A stretch of DNA of 13,464 nt. Origin: VBDM01 sp041496705. GTDB taxonomy: Bacteria > Pseudomonadota > Gammaproteobacteria > Burkholderiales > SG8-39. Positions 1 through 6,115 of this stretch are shown here, piece after piece; position 1 is the first letter of the stretch, and the number at the start of each line of letters is the position of its first letter. The DNA lies in assembly GCA_041496705.1 (NCBI GenBank), contig JBGQFD010000097.1, positions 1-13,464 on the forward strand. Direction: 5' to 3'. A program made the translations under genes and the position numbers. The notes beneath the pieces were generated by a model. The model was given only the letters and a program-made list of their open reading frames with translations. It made no database searches and was not told the DNA's origin.

Positions 1-153
1 GAGCACCACGCGCACCGCGTCGTCGGCATCCGCCGCCACAAGCGCATCGGCAAGCGCGCCGTACATCGCCGCGGTGATAGCGTTCTTCTTCTCCGGCCGG
101 TTGAACTCGATGCGCAGCACACCGTCGCTGCGCTCGGTAAGAATAAGGTCCAT
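1..153 (-). CDS. Enoyl-CoA hydratase/isomerase (crotonase) family protein, N-terminus only
   Basis: The reverse strand from the ATG at 153 reads 51 codons open to the window edge. The protein begins MDLILTERSDGVLRIEFNRP, followed by EKKNAITAAMYGALADAL. This is the classic crotonase N-terminus: a short beta-strand pair, then the N-R-P-E-x-x-N-A motif and the first helix. Family members hydrate, isomerise or otherwise rework acyl-CoA thioesters through an enolate held in an oxyanion hole; the oxyanion-hole and catalytic residues lie in the missing part, so the reaction cannot be assigned. An AGGTGA ribosome-binding site precedes the ATG by a few bases. The family call is firm; the specific substrate is unknown. 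Confidence 0.85.
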   Translation of the reverse strand, partial: MDLILTERSDGVLRIEFNRPEKKNAITAAMYGALADALVAADADDAVRVVL

Positions 154-452
154 GAATCACCTGTCGAAACAATCGGTGGCGGATCAATTCGCTCGTGCCG
201 CGCGCGACGTTCCGCGAGGGCGCAAAGGAGCTTACGCCATCGGCACCTTGTAGTCCCACTGTGTCAGGCACAGGGAGCGCTATGTATTCTCTTCAAGACG
301 CATTTTCTTGCGTTTGATCACGTCTTCCTGTTCGACGTAAGTATTCATGCCCATTGCCCATGAATGGAGGTCACATGAGGCGGAAGCCCGGATTCCGAAA
401 TGCAAGGGGCCGCTCCGACAAACTCCGGGGCGGCCCCTGTCGCGCACGCCGG
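154..452. other. Intergenic region, no convincing gene
   Basis: About 300 bases lie between the crotonase start and the stop of the secreted protein. Open frames here are short, arginine-rich and unlike any family I know. The only structure I can support is the hairpin at 405-438. The crotonase promoter should lie between roughly 160 and 300 on the minus strand, but I see no strong -35/-10 pair. Confidence 0.5.
405..438 (-). terminator. Hairpin after the secreted-protein gene, likely terminator
   Basis: A 13-bp stem (405-417 pairing with 426-438, one G-T wobble at 414/429) closes an 8-base loop. It lies 14 bases past the stop codon of the minus-strand gene ending at 453. The stem is very GC-rich. 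The following minus-strand bases contain only a short T run (TGCATTT), so termination may be inefficient or Rho-assisted. Confidence 0.55.
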
Positions 453-1385
453 CTACTGCGTGCCGCAATAGACGTAGAGATACTTCGTCCACTCCTTATC
501 GTTCGGTTTGATTTGCACGTCGATGGTCCCGGGTCCATTGATGCGCGCGCTGCAATAGCGTCCGGCCCCGCAGTAGGCCTTGATCACCTTGCAGCCCGGC
601 TGGTCCGAGATTGTGACTCCGTGCACCCCGGCTTCGACGGCCTCTATATGGGCGAAGTGCTCGATCAGGTTCTGCGGCCTGTAGTACGAGTACTTGGTGT
701 TCGTGGACCCCAGCGTGTCGGTCCACGTGAGCTGGATGCCATCGAGCAACTGACCGGTGTTGTCGTCGAAGAACCGCGTGTCGATCTCTAGGTTGTGGGT
801 CGGGCCCACCTTGTAGTTGTCGGTCTTCGTGTGCCGCGGGATGAAGCCGTGGAAGTTTCCAGCGCTGCGCCCGCAGTCGACGACGTCCAGGCCGTTTGCT
901 TCACCGAGCGCCGCACAGCCGGCCAGGAAATCATCGACCCGCACGACCCACGTCTTGTACTCTCCGCCCGGGTTGGGCGTGTCCTCGTAGGGCATGAGTT
1001 GGACCGTCGTCGCATTGTGATCGACGTCGAATCCGGTGACGTGCTGGCATCCCGTGATCACCACGGCCGTGATTACCCCGCCCGACACGATGAACTGCCG
1101 GCACTTCGCCGGGTCGGTGGAGAGGAGCGTCCTTCCACTGGGCTCGGTGACCTGAAACACATAGGTGCCGTCGTCGAGAGCCGCTGCGCCTTGCGGCGCG
1201 CCCTGCCCGGGACCGCCATCGAGGTAGACGTCAGGCTTTGCGCCGTAGATGTTGGCGTTGACCTCGCTGCCGTCGATTACGGTGGTGAAGATCGCGCCGG
1301 ACGGAGCGTGCGCCACAGCAAACGATGAGAATGTTGCGACTGACAGGGAAAAAATCAGAGACAAACCCTTCTTGAGATGAGACAC
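453..1385 (-). CDS. Secreted cysteine-rich protein of unknown function
   Basis: A 310-residue protein starting at GTG 1385. This start is chosen over the upstream in-frame GTG at 1397 because GGAGGG sits 5-6 bases before it. Residues 1-26 form a clear Sec signal peptide: two lysines, a hydrophobic core of Leu/Ile/Phe/Val/Ala, then an Ala-x-Ala cleavage site ending in AHA, so the product is probably periplasmic or exported. The mature part holds eight cysteines (about 95, 113, 157, 171, 265, 272, 278 and 307), an even number that suggests disulfide bonds. A segment near residues 65-100 (ALDDGTYVFQVTEPSGRTLL) resembles a beta-sandwich repeat of prealbumin/Cna-B type; the rest is unassigned. It stands alone, with about 480 bases of non-coding DNA upstream and a hairpin downstream. 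Function unknown. Confidence 0.7.
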   Translation of the reverse strand: MSHLKKGLSLIFSLSVATFSSFAVAHAPSGAIFTTVIDGSEVNANIYGAKPDVYLDGGPGQGAPQGAAALDDGTYVFQVTEPSGRTLLSTDPAKCRQFIVSGGVITAVVITGCQHVTGFDVDHNATTVQLMPYEDTPNPGGEYKTWVVRVDDFLAGCAALGEANGLDVVDCGRSAGNFHGFIPRHTKTDNYKVGPTHNLEIDTRFFDDNTGQLLDGIQLTWTDTLGSTNTKYSYYRPQNLIEHFAHIEAVEAGVHGVTISDQPGCKVIKAYCGAGRYCSARINGPGTIDVQIKPNDKEWTKYLYVYCGTQ

Positions 1386-1866
1386 GGTACCCTCCACTTA
1401 TAGTTAGTCGGCACTGCCCAGCAAAGGCAGTAAAGGTGCACACGCTCGTGGACGGAAAAAGGTTCCATCGACTGAAGCTCCGGCAAGCGCCATCGCTTCG
1501 CCCAGGACTTCGTCTCGGCGCGAATTTGTTATTGAGCTAGCCCTTTGCCGGCGTTTCCTCGCGCCCCGGCCGAACAGTAGTGCGCTAGATATTGAAACGC
1601 CGATGAAAACGAATCGCGTTTATGACATCGGTATAAAGCCCGCGTGCGCCGTAGGTTCGGCGGAATCGCGAATCGCTTTCCCCGGTGAAGCCCGAACCCG
1701 GGACGAAAGTGCCGGTCGCGGCGCTCCTTTTCGCAGTGCCGCAGCTGAGGCAAGTACCTTCGATTACGTTGCCATACAACACAATCACAAGGCAACCAAG
1801 GCATCCTGGTCCTATGCGGACATTCAGAACGGCGCCGCTCCTGGTTGCGCGCCGGATTTCTTCTGT
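1386..1866. other. Long intergenic region with one doubtful small ORF
   Basis: About 480 bases separate the secreted-protein gene from the ABC ATPase stop. A minus-strand frame at 1585-1788 could encode 67 residues from a GTG, containing a C-L-S-C-G motif. It has no ribosome-binding site, a mixed third-base pattern and no family I recognise, so I do not call it a gene. A 6-bp inverted repeat (1413-1418 and 1426-1431) lies just upstream of the secreted-protein gene, and a TATAAG box sits next to its ribosome-binding site. Neither is strong. The promoter of the secreted-protein gene must lie in this stretch. Confidence 0.4.
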
Positions 1867-2640
1867 TCATTCCATGCCCAGCAGGCGGTAGATGCGCCGC
1901 GTGTATTCGCCGAAGCGCTCGTGCGTTTTCATGTCCAGCGAGCGTGGATACGGGAGCGCGATCTCGAAATTGTCCGCCATGCGCGCCGGCCCGGCCGTGA
2001 GCACCACAACGCGTGTGCCCAGGAACACCGCCTCGGAGATGCCGTGCGTGACGAAGACGATGGTCTTGCCCGCCTCCTTCCAGATGCGCAGGAGCTCGAG
2101 GTTCATTTTCTCGCGCGTCAGCGCGTCAAGCGCACCGAAAGGTTCGTCCATCAGCACCAATTTCGGGTCGTGCACCAGCGCGCGGGCGATCGCGGCCCGC
2201 TGCTGCATGCCGCCGGAAAGCTCGTAGGGGTAGTTCTCCTCGTAGCCAGTCAGGCCGACCAGTGCGAGCAGTGCTTTAGCACGTTCGCGGGATTCGGCGG
2301 CCGGCAGACCGAGAATCTCGGCCGGCAGCAGAACATTCTCCAGGATGCGGCGCCACTTGAGCAGCAGCGGCGCCTGGAACACCATGCCGACGTCCCGCGA
2401 CGGATCGAAGGAGTGGGTCGCCGAGCCGATCTTCAGCTCGCCGCCGTCGTGCGGATGCAGCCCCGCGAGCACCTTGAGCAGCGTGGACTTGCCGCAGCCC
2501 GATGGCCCGACTAGCGACACCAGCTCGCCCGGCATAATGTCGAAGGTCGCATCCGACACCGCCAGGTGCTCCTTGCGGCCGCTACGGTAGGTCTTGGCCA
2601 CGCCCTTCAGTCGGATGAATGGTTCAGGAGACACGGGCAT
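1867..2640 (-). CDS. ABC transporter ATP-binding protein, nitrate/sulfonate/taurine type
   Basis: A 257-residue cytoplasmic ATPase, the usual length for SsuB/TauB/ThiZ-like subunits. Everything needed for ATP hydrolysis is present in order: Walker A GPSGCGKS (residues 45-52), Q-loop Gln89, signature LSGGMQQR (141-148), Walker B LVLMDEP (161-167), D-loop just after, and switch His199 in VTHG. It should pair as a dimer with the permease encoded just upstream. The ATG at 2640 lies inside the permease gene (17-bp overlap), indicating translational coupling, and GGTGGTGAAGG precedes it. Last gene of the aldolase-permease-ATPase operon. The family call is sure. The substrate is unknown, because this subfamily serves sulfonates, nitrate, pyrimidines, phthalates and others. 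Confidence 0.93.
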   Translation of the reverse strand: MPVSPEPFIRLKGVAKTYRSGRKEHLAVSDATFDIMPGELVSLVGPSGCGKSTLLKVLAGLHPHDGGELKIGSATHSFDPSRDVGMVFQAPLLLKWRRILENVLLPAEILGLPAAESRERAKALLALVGLTGYEENYPYELSGGMQQRAAIARALVHDPKLVLMDEPFGALDALTREKMNLELLRIWKEAGKTIVFVTHGISEAVFLGTRVVVLTAGPARMADNFEIALPYPRSLDMKTHERFGEYTRRIYRLLGME

Positions 2641-3382
2641 CCTTCACCACCAGAAGTTTCTCCAGGCAGAGCACCAGGCCGTACAGCAGCATGCCGAGCA
2701 GGGTGATCAGGATCACTGCCATGAACATCGCCGGTGTGTCGAGCGTCACCTGCACCTGCAACATCAGGTAGCCCAGGCCCTTGTCGGAGCCGAGGAACTC
2801 GCCGACGATCGCGCCGGCGACCGCGAGGATCGCCGCCACCTTCATGCCCGAGAAAATGTAGGGCAGCGCCCCGGGAAGCTGGATCTTGGTGAACAACTGC
2901 CAGCGCGAGCCCTTGAGCGCGTTCACCAGGTCCAGCAACTCGGGCTCGACTTCGCGCAGCCCGCGCGCGGTAGTGAGCAGGATCGGAAACACGCAGATCG
3001 AGAACGCCATCAGCGAGTTCGGGAATACGCCGTACTTGAACCAGACGATGATCAGCGGCCCGAGCGCCACCTTCGGGATCATGTTGAGCGACACGAGCAG
3101 CGGCATGAAGAACGCTTCCAGCGCCTTCGACCAGCTGAACAGCAGCGCCAGGGCGACGCCGACGACGAGGGCGAGGAAATAGCCGGCGAAGATCTCGGTG
3201 CCGGTGACTGCGATGTTGGCCCACCAGCTGTAGTTCGGCTGCAGCAGCGCATCCAGCGTCGCGCCCGGCGAGGGCATGACGAACCTGGGTACGTTGCCCA
3301 GCTTGACGAAGAGGTACCACGCGGCGACCAGCGCGACGTGCGCGATGGTCGCCAGCGCGTAACGCCGGACGGTGTCGTTCAT
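2624..3382 (-). CDS. ABC transporter permease, NMT1/SsuC/TauC type
   Basis: A 252-residue inner-membrane permease of the binding-protein-dependent type. About six hydrophobic segments are visible, for example at residues 8-26, 62-83, 93-115, 123-139, 180-196 and 219-240. The cytoplasmic EAA loop that docks on the ATPase lies at about 151-171 (DLVNALKGSRWQLFTKIQLP), followed by the conserved GEFLGSDKGLGYL segment typical of SsuC/TauC proteins. An in-frame ATG lies 30 codons further upstream, but I chose the ATG at 3382: GAGGA precedes it by 4-5 bases, the hydrophobic N-terminus starts right after, and the longer form would run into the upstream aldolase gene. It follows the aldolase by 46 bases and overlaps the ATPase gene. 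Substrate unknown. Confidence 0.92.
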   Translation of the reverse strand: MNDTVRRYALATIAHVALVAAWYLFVKLGNVPRFVMPSPGATLDALLQPNYSWWANIAVTGTEIFAGYFLALVVGVALALLFSWSKALEAFFMPLLVSLNMIPKVALGPLIIVWFKYGVFPNSLMAFSICVFPILLTTARGLREVEPELLDLVNALKGSRWQLFTKIQLPGALPYIFSGMKVAAILAVAGAIVGEFLGSDKGLGYLMLQVQVTLDTPAMFMAVILITLLGMLLYGLVLCLEKLLVVKDARVS

Positions 3383-3428
3383 GTGATCCTCAGGAACATA
3401 GTTGTCTCGTAGGGCAGCGCCGCGAGAT

Positions 3429-4487
3429 CTAGGAGAGCCATTTCTCGAGACCCGCCCGCACGAAGGCATCATCGTTCATTTCGGGATATGCGGCGTAGAC
3501 CCGGTCGATCTCCGCGGTCTGCCCCGGCGACAGGCCTTCTTTCTGGTCAAGACACCAGATGCCCTCCAGCAGCCCCTGCCGGCGCAGCACCTCGTGGCAG
3601 CCGGCGATGCAGCCGGCGAAATCGTGCGCGACGTCGAAGAAGGCGCTGTTGGCGTCGGTGACTTTGGAATCTAGGGCGAGGATCTCCGGCCCTATCTCAG
3701 TGGTATTCCGGATCCTTTCGAGGAGCTCCACGGCACGTTTCGTCCATACGCTCCAGTGCCCGAGCAGCCCCCCCTTGATGCGGACCCGCACCTCCTCATT
3801 GCCGCGCCGCACGGCCAGCGGCACCAGCAGGTCGAGCACGATGTGATCGTCGTTGCCGGTATAGAGCGTGATGCGCTCCTCGGCGCGCGCCGCAACCAGG
3901 CCCTTGGCGACATCGAGCGTGCGGTAGCGGTTAAAAGGCGCGACCTTGATTCCGATCACATTCTCGATCTCACAGAAGCGGCGCCAGAACTCTGCCGGCA
4001 GGTGGATGCCGCCCACGGCGGGCTGCAGGTAGAACCCCACCAGCGGGATCGTCGCGGCCACCGCGCTGCAATGCGCGATGAGTTCGTCCAGCGAGGCGCC
4101 CTTCATTTCAGCCAGCGACAGCATGCCAGCGTGGTAGCCGACCCCCTGCGCAATGGCGGCTTCCTTCTTCGCCTGGTCGGTCTTTCCCGCCAAACCTCCA
4201 ACCAGCAGTACCGGGCGCGCAGCCCTGCCGCTGCCCCAGGTTCGCGCCTCGTCGGCCGCAAGCTTGAGCACCGGCTCGTACAGGCCCGCCTCGCGGATCG
4301 CGAACTGCGTCGCGTGCACGCCGACCGCAAGCCCCCCCGCGCCGGCGTCCAGGTAGTAGCGGGTCAGGGCGCGCTGCCGGCGCGGGTCGAGCCGCCGGTT
4401 CGCGTCCAGCGCCAGCAGATGCGCCGGGATGACGACGCCGCGACGCAGGAGGGCAAGGACGTCGGCGGGAATCTGGGAAGCCTGCAT
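3429..4487 (-). CDS. Dihydrodipicolinate synthase (DapA/NAL) family aldolase or lyase
   Basis: A 352-residue TIM-barrel protein of the class I aldolase family that includes DapA, N-acetylneuraminate lyase and keto-acid aldolases or dehydratases. The Schiff-base lysine is Lys181 in VIGIKVAP, and the conserved tyrosine is Tyr153 in GFYLQP. The usual GTTGE loop is replaced by GVHATQF near residues 56-62. The protein is some 50 residues longer than DapA, so true DapA activity is unlikely; aldol cleavage or dehydration of a sugar acid or similar catabolic intermediate is the better guess. It is first in an operon with an ABC permease and ATPase and diverges from a binding-protein gene, which suggests it processes the imported compound. 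No clear Shine-Dalgarno is visible; a perfect TATAAT on the minus strand (4515-4510) gives a leader of about 16 bases. Confidence 0.85.
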   Translation of the reverse strand: MQASQIPADVLALLRRGVVIPAHLLALDANRRLDPRRQRALTRYYLDAGAGGLAVGVHATQFAIREAGLYEPVLKLAADEARTWGSGRAARPVLLVGGLAGKTDQAKKEAAIAQGVGYHAGMLSLAEMKGASLDELIAHCSAVAATIPLVGFYLQPAVGGIHLPAEFWRRFCEIENVIGIKVAPFNRYRTLDVAKGLVAARAEERITLYTGNDDHIVLDLLVPLAVRRGNEEVRVRIKGGLLGHWSVWTKRAVELLERIRNTTEIGPEILALDSKVTDANSAFFDVAHDFAGCIAGCHEVLRRQGLLEGIWCLDQKEGLSPGQTAEIDRVYAAYPEMNDDAFVRAGLEKWLS

Positions 4488-4570
4488 GATGAAGTGACCA
4501 GCCGGTCAAATTATAGCCGTTGACACTGCTGCGGCCCCCTTCTACCATCGATTCGACAGAGGAGGATCTC
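4488..4570. promoter_or_regulatory. Divergent control region between aldolase operon and binding-protein gene
   Basis: Plus strand: TTGACA at 4520-4525, a 17-base spacer, then TACCAT at 4543-4548. This gives a start near 4555 and a short leader carrying the GAGGAG ribosome-binding site before ATG 4571. Minus strand: TATAAT at 4515-4510 with no good -35, so it probably needs an activator. The two promoters are packed back to back, and the minus spacer covers the plus -35. A TGACC-N4-GGTCA palindrome (4495-4508) covers the predicted minus-strand start. No regulator gene is adjacent. Confidence 0.6.
4495..4508. promoter_or_regulatory. Operator-like palindrome TGACC-N4-GGTCA
   Basis: This perfect 5-bp inverted repeat with a 4-base centre lies between the minus-strand -10 box and the aldolase start codon. 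Its position, over the expected transcription start, fits a repressor site. Its half-sites recall GntR-type operators, but that comparison is only suggestive. The regulator is not in this window. Confidence 0.4.
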
Positions 4571-5551
4571 ATGCGCAAAACTCTCATTGCTGTGTTTTCG
4601 GCAGCAGCCGCTTTCCCCGCCTACGGCCAGCAGAAGCTCGACTTCATCCTCAACTGGGTGCCGGGCGGCGACCATGCCCCGTACTACTACGCCAAGAAGC
4701 TCGGCCTGTACGCAAAAGAAGGGATCGACCTCAGGCTCGAGCCGGGCAAGGGCTCGGCCCTCGCGACGCAGAAGGTCGGCGCCGGGGCGAACCCGATCGG
4801 CCTGGCCGACATGGGCGGCGTGCTGGTGGCGAAGGGCAAGGGCGCCGACACGGTCGCGGTGTTCAACGTCTACGCCAATTCGCCCCAGGGCCTGTACTGG
4901 CTGAAGAGCTCGGGCATCAAGAGCATCAAGGATTTCCCAGGCAAGAAGATCGGCAACCCGGCGGCCGACGGCGCGCGCACCATGTGGCCGGCGCTCGCCA
5001 AGGCCAACGGCATCGACCCGAAATCGGTCACTTGGGTGAACATCGATGCCAATGCCAAGCTCTCGGCGCTGAAGTCCAAGGCGATCGACATCACGACCTC
5101 GTTCTACAACATCCACCACATCTTCCAGAGGGAACTGGGCGCCGACATGGGCTTCCTTGCCTGGCGCGAGGTCGGCCTCAACCCCTACGGCAACTCGGTT
5201 ATAGTGAATGCGGAGTTCCTAGCCAAAAACAGGCCCGCGATCGACAAGTTCGTCAAGGTGACCCAGCGCGCATTCGCCGCCTGCGTCAAGGATCCGAAAC
5301 CCTGCGTACAGGCGCTGGTCGATGCGAACGGCGCATTGAGCTTCGAGAATGAAATGGTGAACTGGCAGTTGGTGGAAGTGCTGATGAGCGACAAGACTTC
5401 GCGCGAAGTCGCGCTCGGCATCCACGACGACGCGCGCATGAAGGCCGACTACGAGCTCGTGCGCGACTACGTGGGCATCGACAAACCATTCGATGTGAAG
5501 AGCACCTACACCAACGAGTTTCTGGACCGCTCGATCCGGATGTCGAAATGA
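4571..5551 (+). CDS. ABC transporter substrate-binding protein, NMT1/THI5-like
   Basis: A 326-residue periplasmic protein. The start is ATG 4571 rather than the in-frame ATG at 4520: the first sits after GAGGAGG and opens a signal peptide (residues 1-19, Met-Arg-Lys, hydrophobic core, cleavage near AYG/QQ), while the 4520 ATG overlaps the -35 box. After cleavage the sequence has the family hallmark NWVPGGDHAPYYYAKKLGLY (28-47), then the PGKGS loop (58-62) and an ADMGG segment around 79-83. Relatives capture hydroxymethylpyrimidine (ThiY), taurine, sulfonates, nitrate, aromatic acids and other ligands. No residue pattern lets me choose. It is transcribed away from its presumed permease and ATPase, a split arrangement sharing one control region. 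Confidence 0.92.
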   Translation: MRKTLIAVFSAAAAFPAYGQQKLDFILNWVPGGDHAPYYYAKKLGLYAKEGIDLRLEPGKGSALATQKVGAGANPIGLADMGGVLVAKGKGADTVAVFNVYANSPQGLYWLKSSGIKSIKDFPGKKIGNPAADGARTMWPALAKANGIDPKSVTWVNIDANAKLSALKSKAIDITTSFYNIHHIFQRELGADMGFLAWREVGLNPYGNSVIVNAEFLAKNRPAIDKFVKVTQRAFAACVKDPKPCVQALVDANGALSFENEMVNWQLVEVLMSDKTSREVALGIHDDARMKADYELVRDYVGIDKPFDVKSTYTNEFLDRSIRMSK

Positions 5552-5563
5552 TATCTAGTTCCC

Positions 5564-5584
5564 CTAGGGCGTGGACTGCCCTAG
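5564..5584. terminator. Short hairpin between convergent genes
   Basis: CTAGGGC (5564-5570) and GCCCTAG (5578-5584) form a perfect 7-bp stem with a 7-base loop, 12 bases after the binding-protein stop. It overlaps the last codons and TAG stop of the opposing SRPBCC gene. There is no T run on either side, so it may be only a weak shared terminator. Confidence 0.3.
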
Positions 5585-6115
5585 AAGACGCCGCCAGAGC
5601 CGGTTGAGCCAGCGCTTGATCCTCCCGACGCGGTCTCGCGCCGCGCCGGGATCGCCGCGGAATTGCGCCGGAGCGAGTGCCGACGAAACAGCGCCGAAGC
5701 GCTTTTGAAGACAGTCAGCGAACTGGGCGGTTCGCTCGGTCGCTCTGCGCTCGAATAAGCGATCGACGATCGCTTTGAGCTGTCCCTCACCTTTCACGTC
5801 GAACACACTGAGCAACTCGGTCCCTGATTCGGCTGCCTGCAATGTGACGTCGATCGCCATCGTCAGATGCTCAGCCTTCGCGGTGGCATGAAGCCTATAC
5901 GGTGGGTCCTCTGAATCGATTTGTGCCCTCAGAGCGACAATCAAGGGTACGACTCCGATTTTTTCCTTCACCGTCAATTCGGCGGTCCTGTCGTCCACCA
6001 CCTTGATGCGCTCCACTCCGGGAATACATGTGCATAAGGATTGGAAGTCGCGAATGAATCTCCACAATTCCTCTGGCCGGGCATGCACCATGAACCTGGC
6101 CTCGCGCCGAGGCAT
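5564..6115 (-). CDS. CoxG-like SRPBCC-fold protein
   Basis: A 183-residue protein of the SRPBCC (START/Bet v1-like) superfamily, closest in pattern to CoxG, the CO dehydrogenase subunit G family. Visible features are an N-terminal strand with FMVHARPEELWRFIRDF (8-24), the CIPGVE motif near 30-35 that is typical of CoxG, and the long ligand-cavity strands and helix to about residue 140. The C-terminal tail (about 162-178) is rich in Arg, Trp and Leu and looks like an amphipathic membrane-binding helix. The start ATG overlaps the TGA of the upstream flavoprotein gene by one base (TGATG), so the two are translationally coupled. No CO dehydrogenase genes are nearby. A mycobacterial CoxG has been reported to carry menaquinone; a similar lipid or quinone role with the flavoprotein is my inference. 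Confidence 0.8.
   Translation of the reverse strand: MPRREARFMVHARPEELWRFIRDFQSLCTCIPGVERIKVVDDRTAELTVKEKIGVVPLIVALRAQIDSEDPPYRLHATAKAEHLTMAIDVTLQAAESGTELLSVFDVKGEGQLKAIVDRLFERRATERTAQFADCLQKRFGAVSSALAPAQFRGDPGAARDRVGRIKRWLNRLWRRLLGQSTP

Noticed and set aside
280..492. Minus-strand open frame of 70 codons between crotonase and secreted-protein genes
   Set aside because: It overlaps the hairpin and the 3' end of the secreted-protein gene, and looks random.
1585..1788. 67-codon minus-strand frame with a CLSCG motif
   Set aside because: No ribosome-binding site, GTG start without support and weak codon bias; described only as part of the intergenic region.
1603..2514. Plus-strand open frame of 303 codons across the ABC ATPase
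   Set aside because: The opposite strand carries all ABC ATPase motifs in order; this frame is rich in His, Gln and Arg with no recognisable family.
2594..3412. Plus-strand open frame of 272 codons opposite the ABC permease
   Set aside because: Its composition (very rich in Gln, Glu, Arg and His) is typical of the antisense frame of a membrane protein gene; no ribosome-binding site or domain.
4488..4570. TPP riboswitch, expected if the NMT1-type system imported a thiamine precursor
   Set aside because: The spacer is only 83 bases and lacks the CUGAGA and CUGAUCUGGAUAAUGCCAG elements, so thiamine-precursor uptake is not supported.
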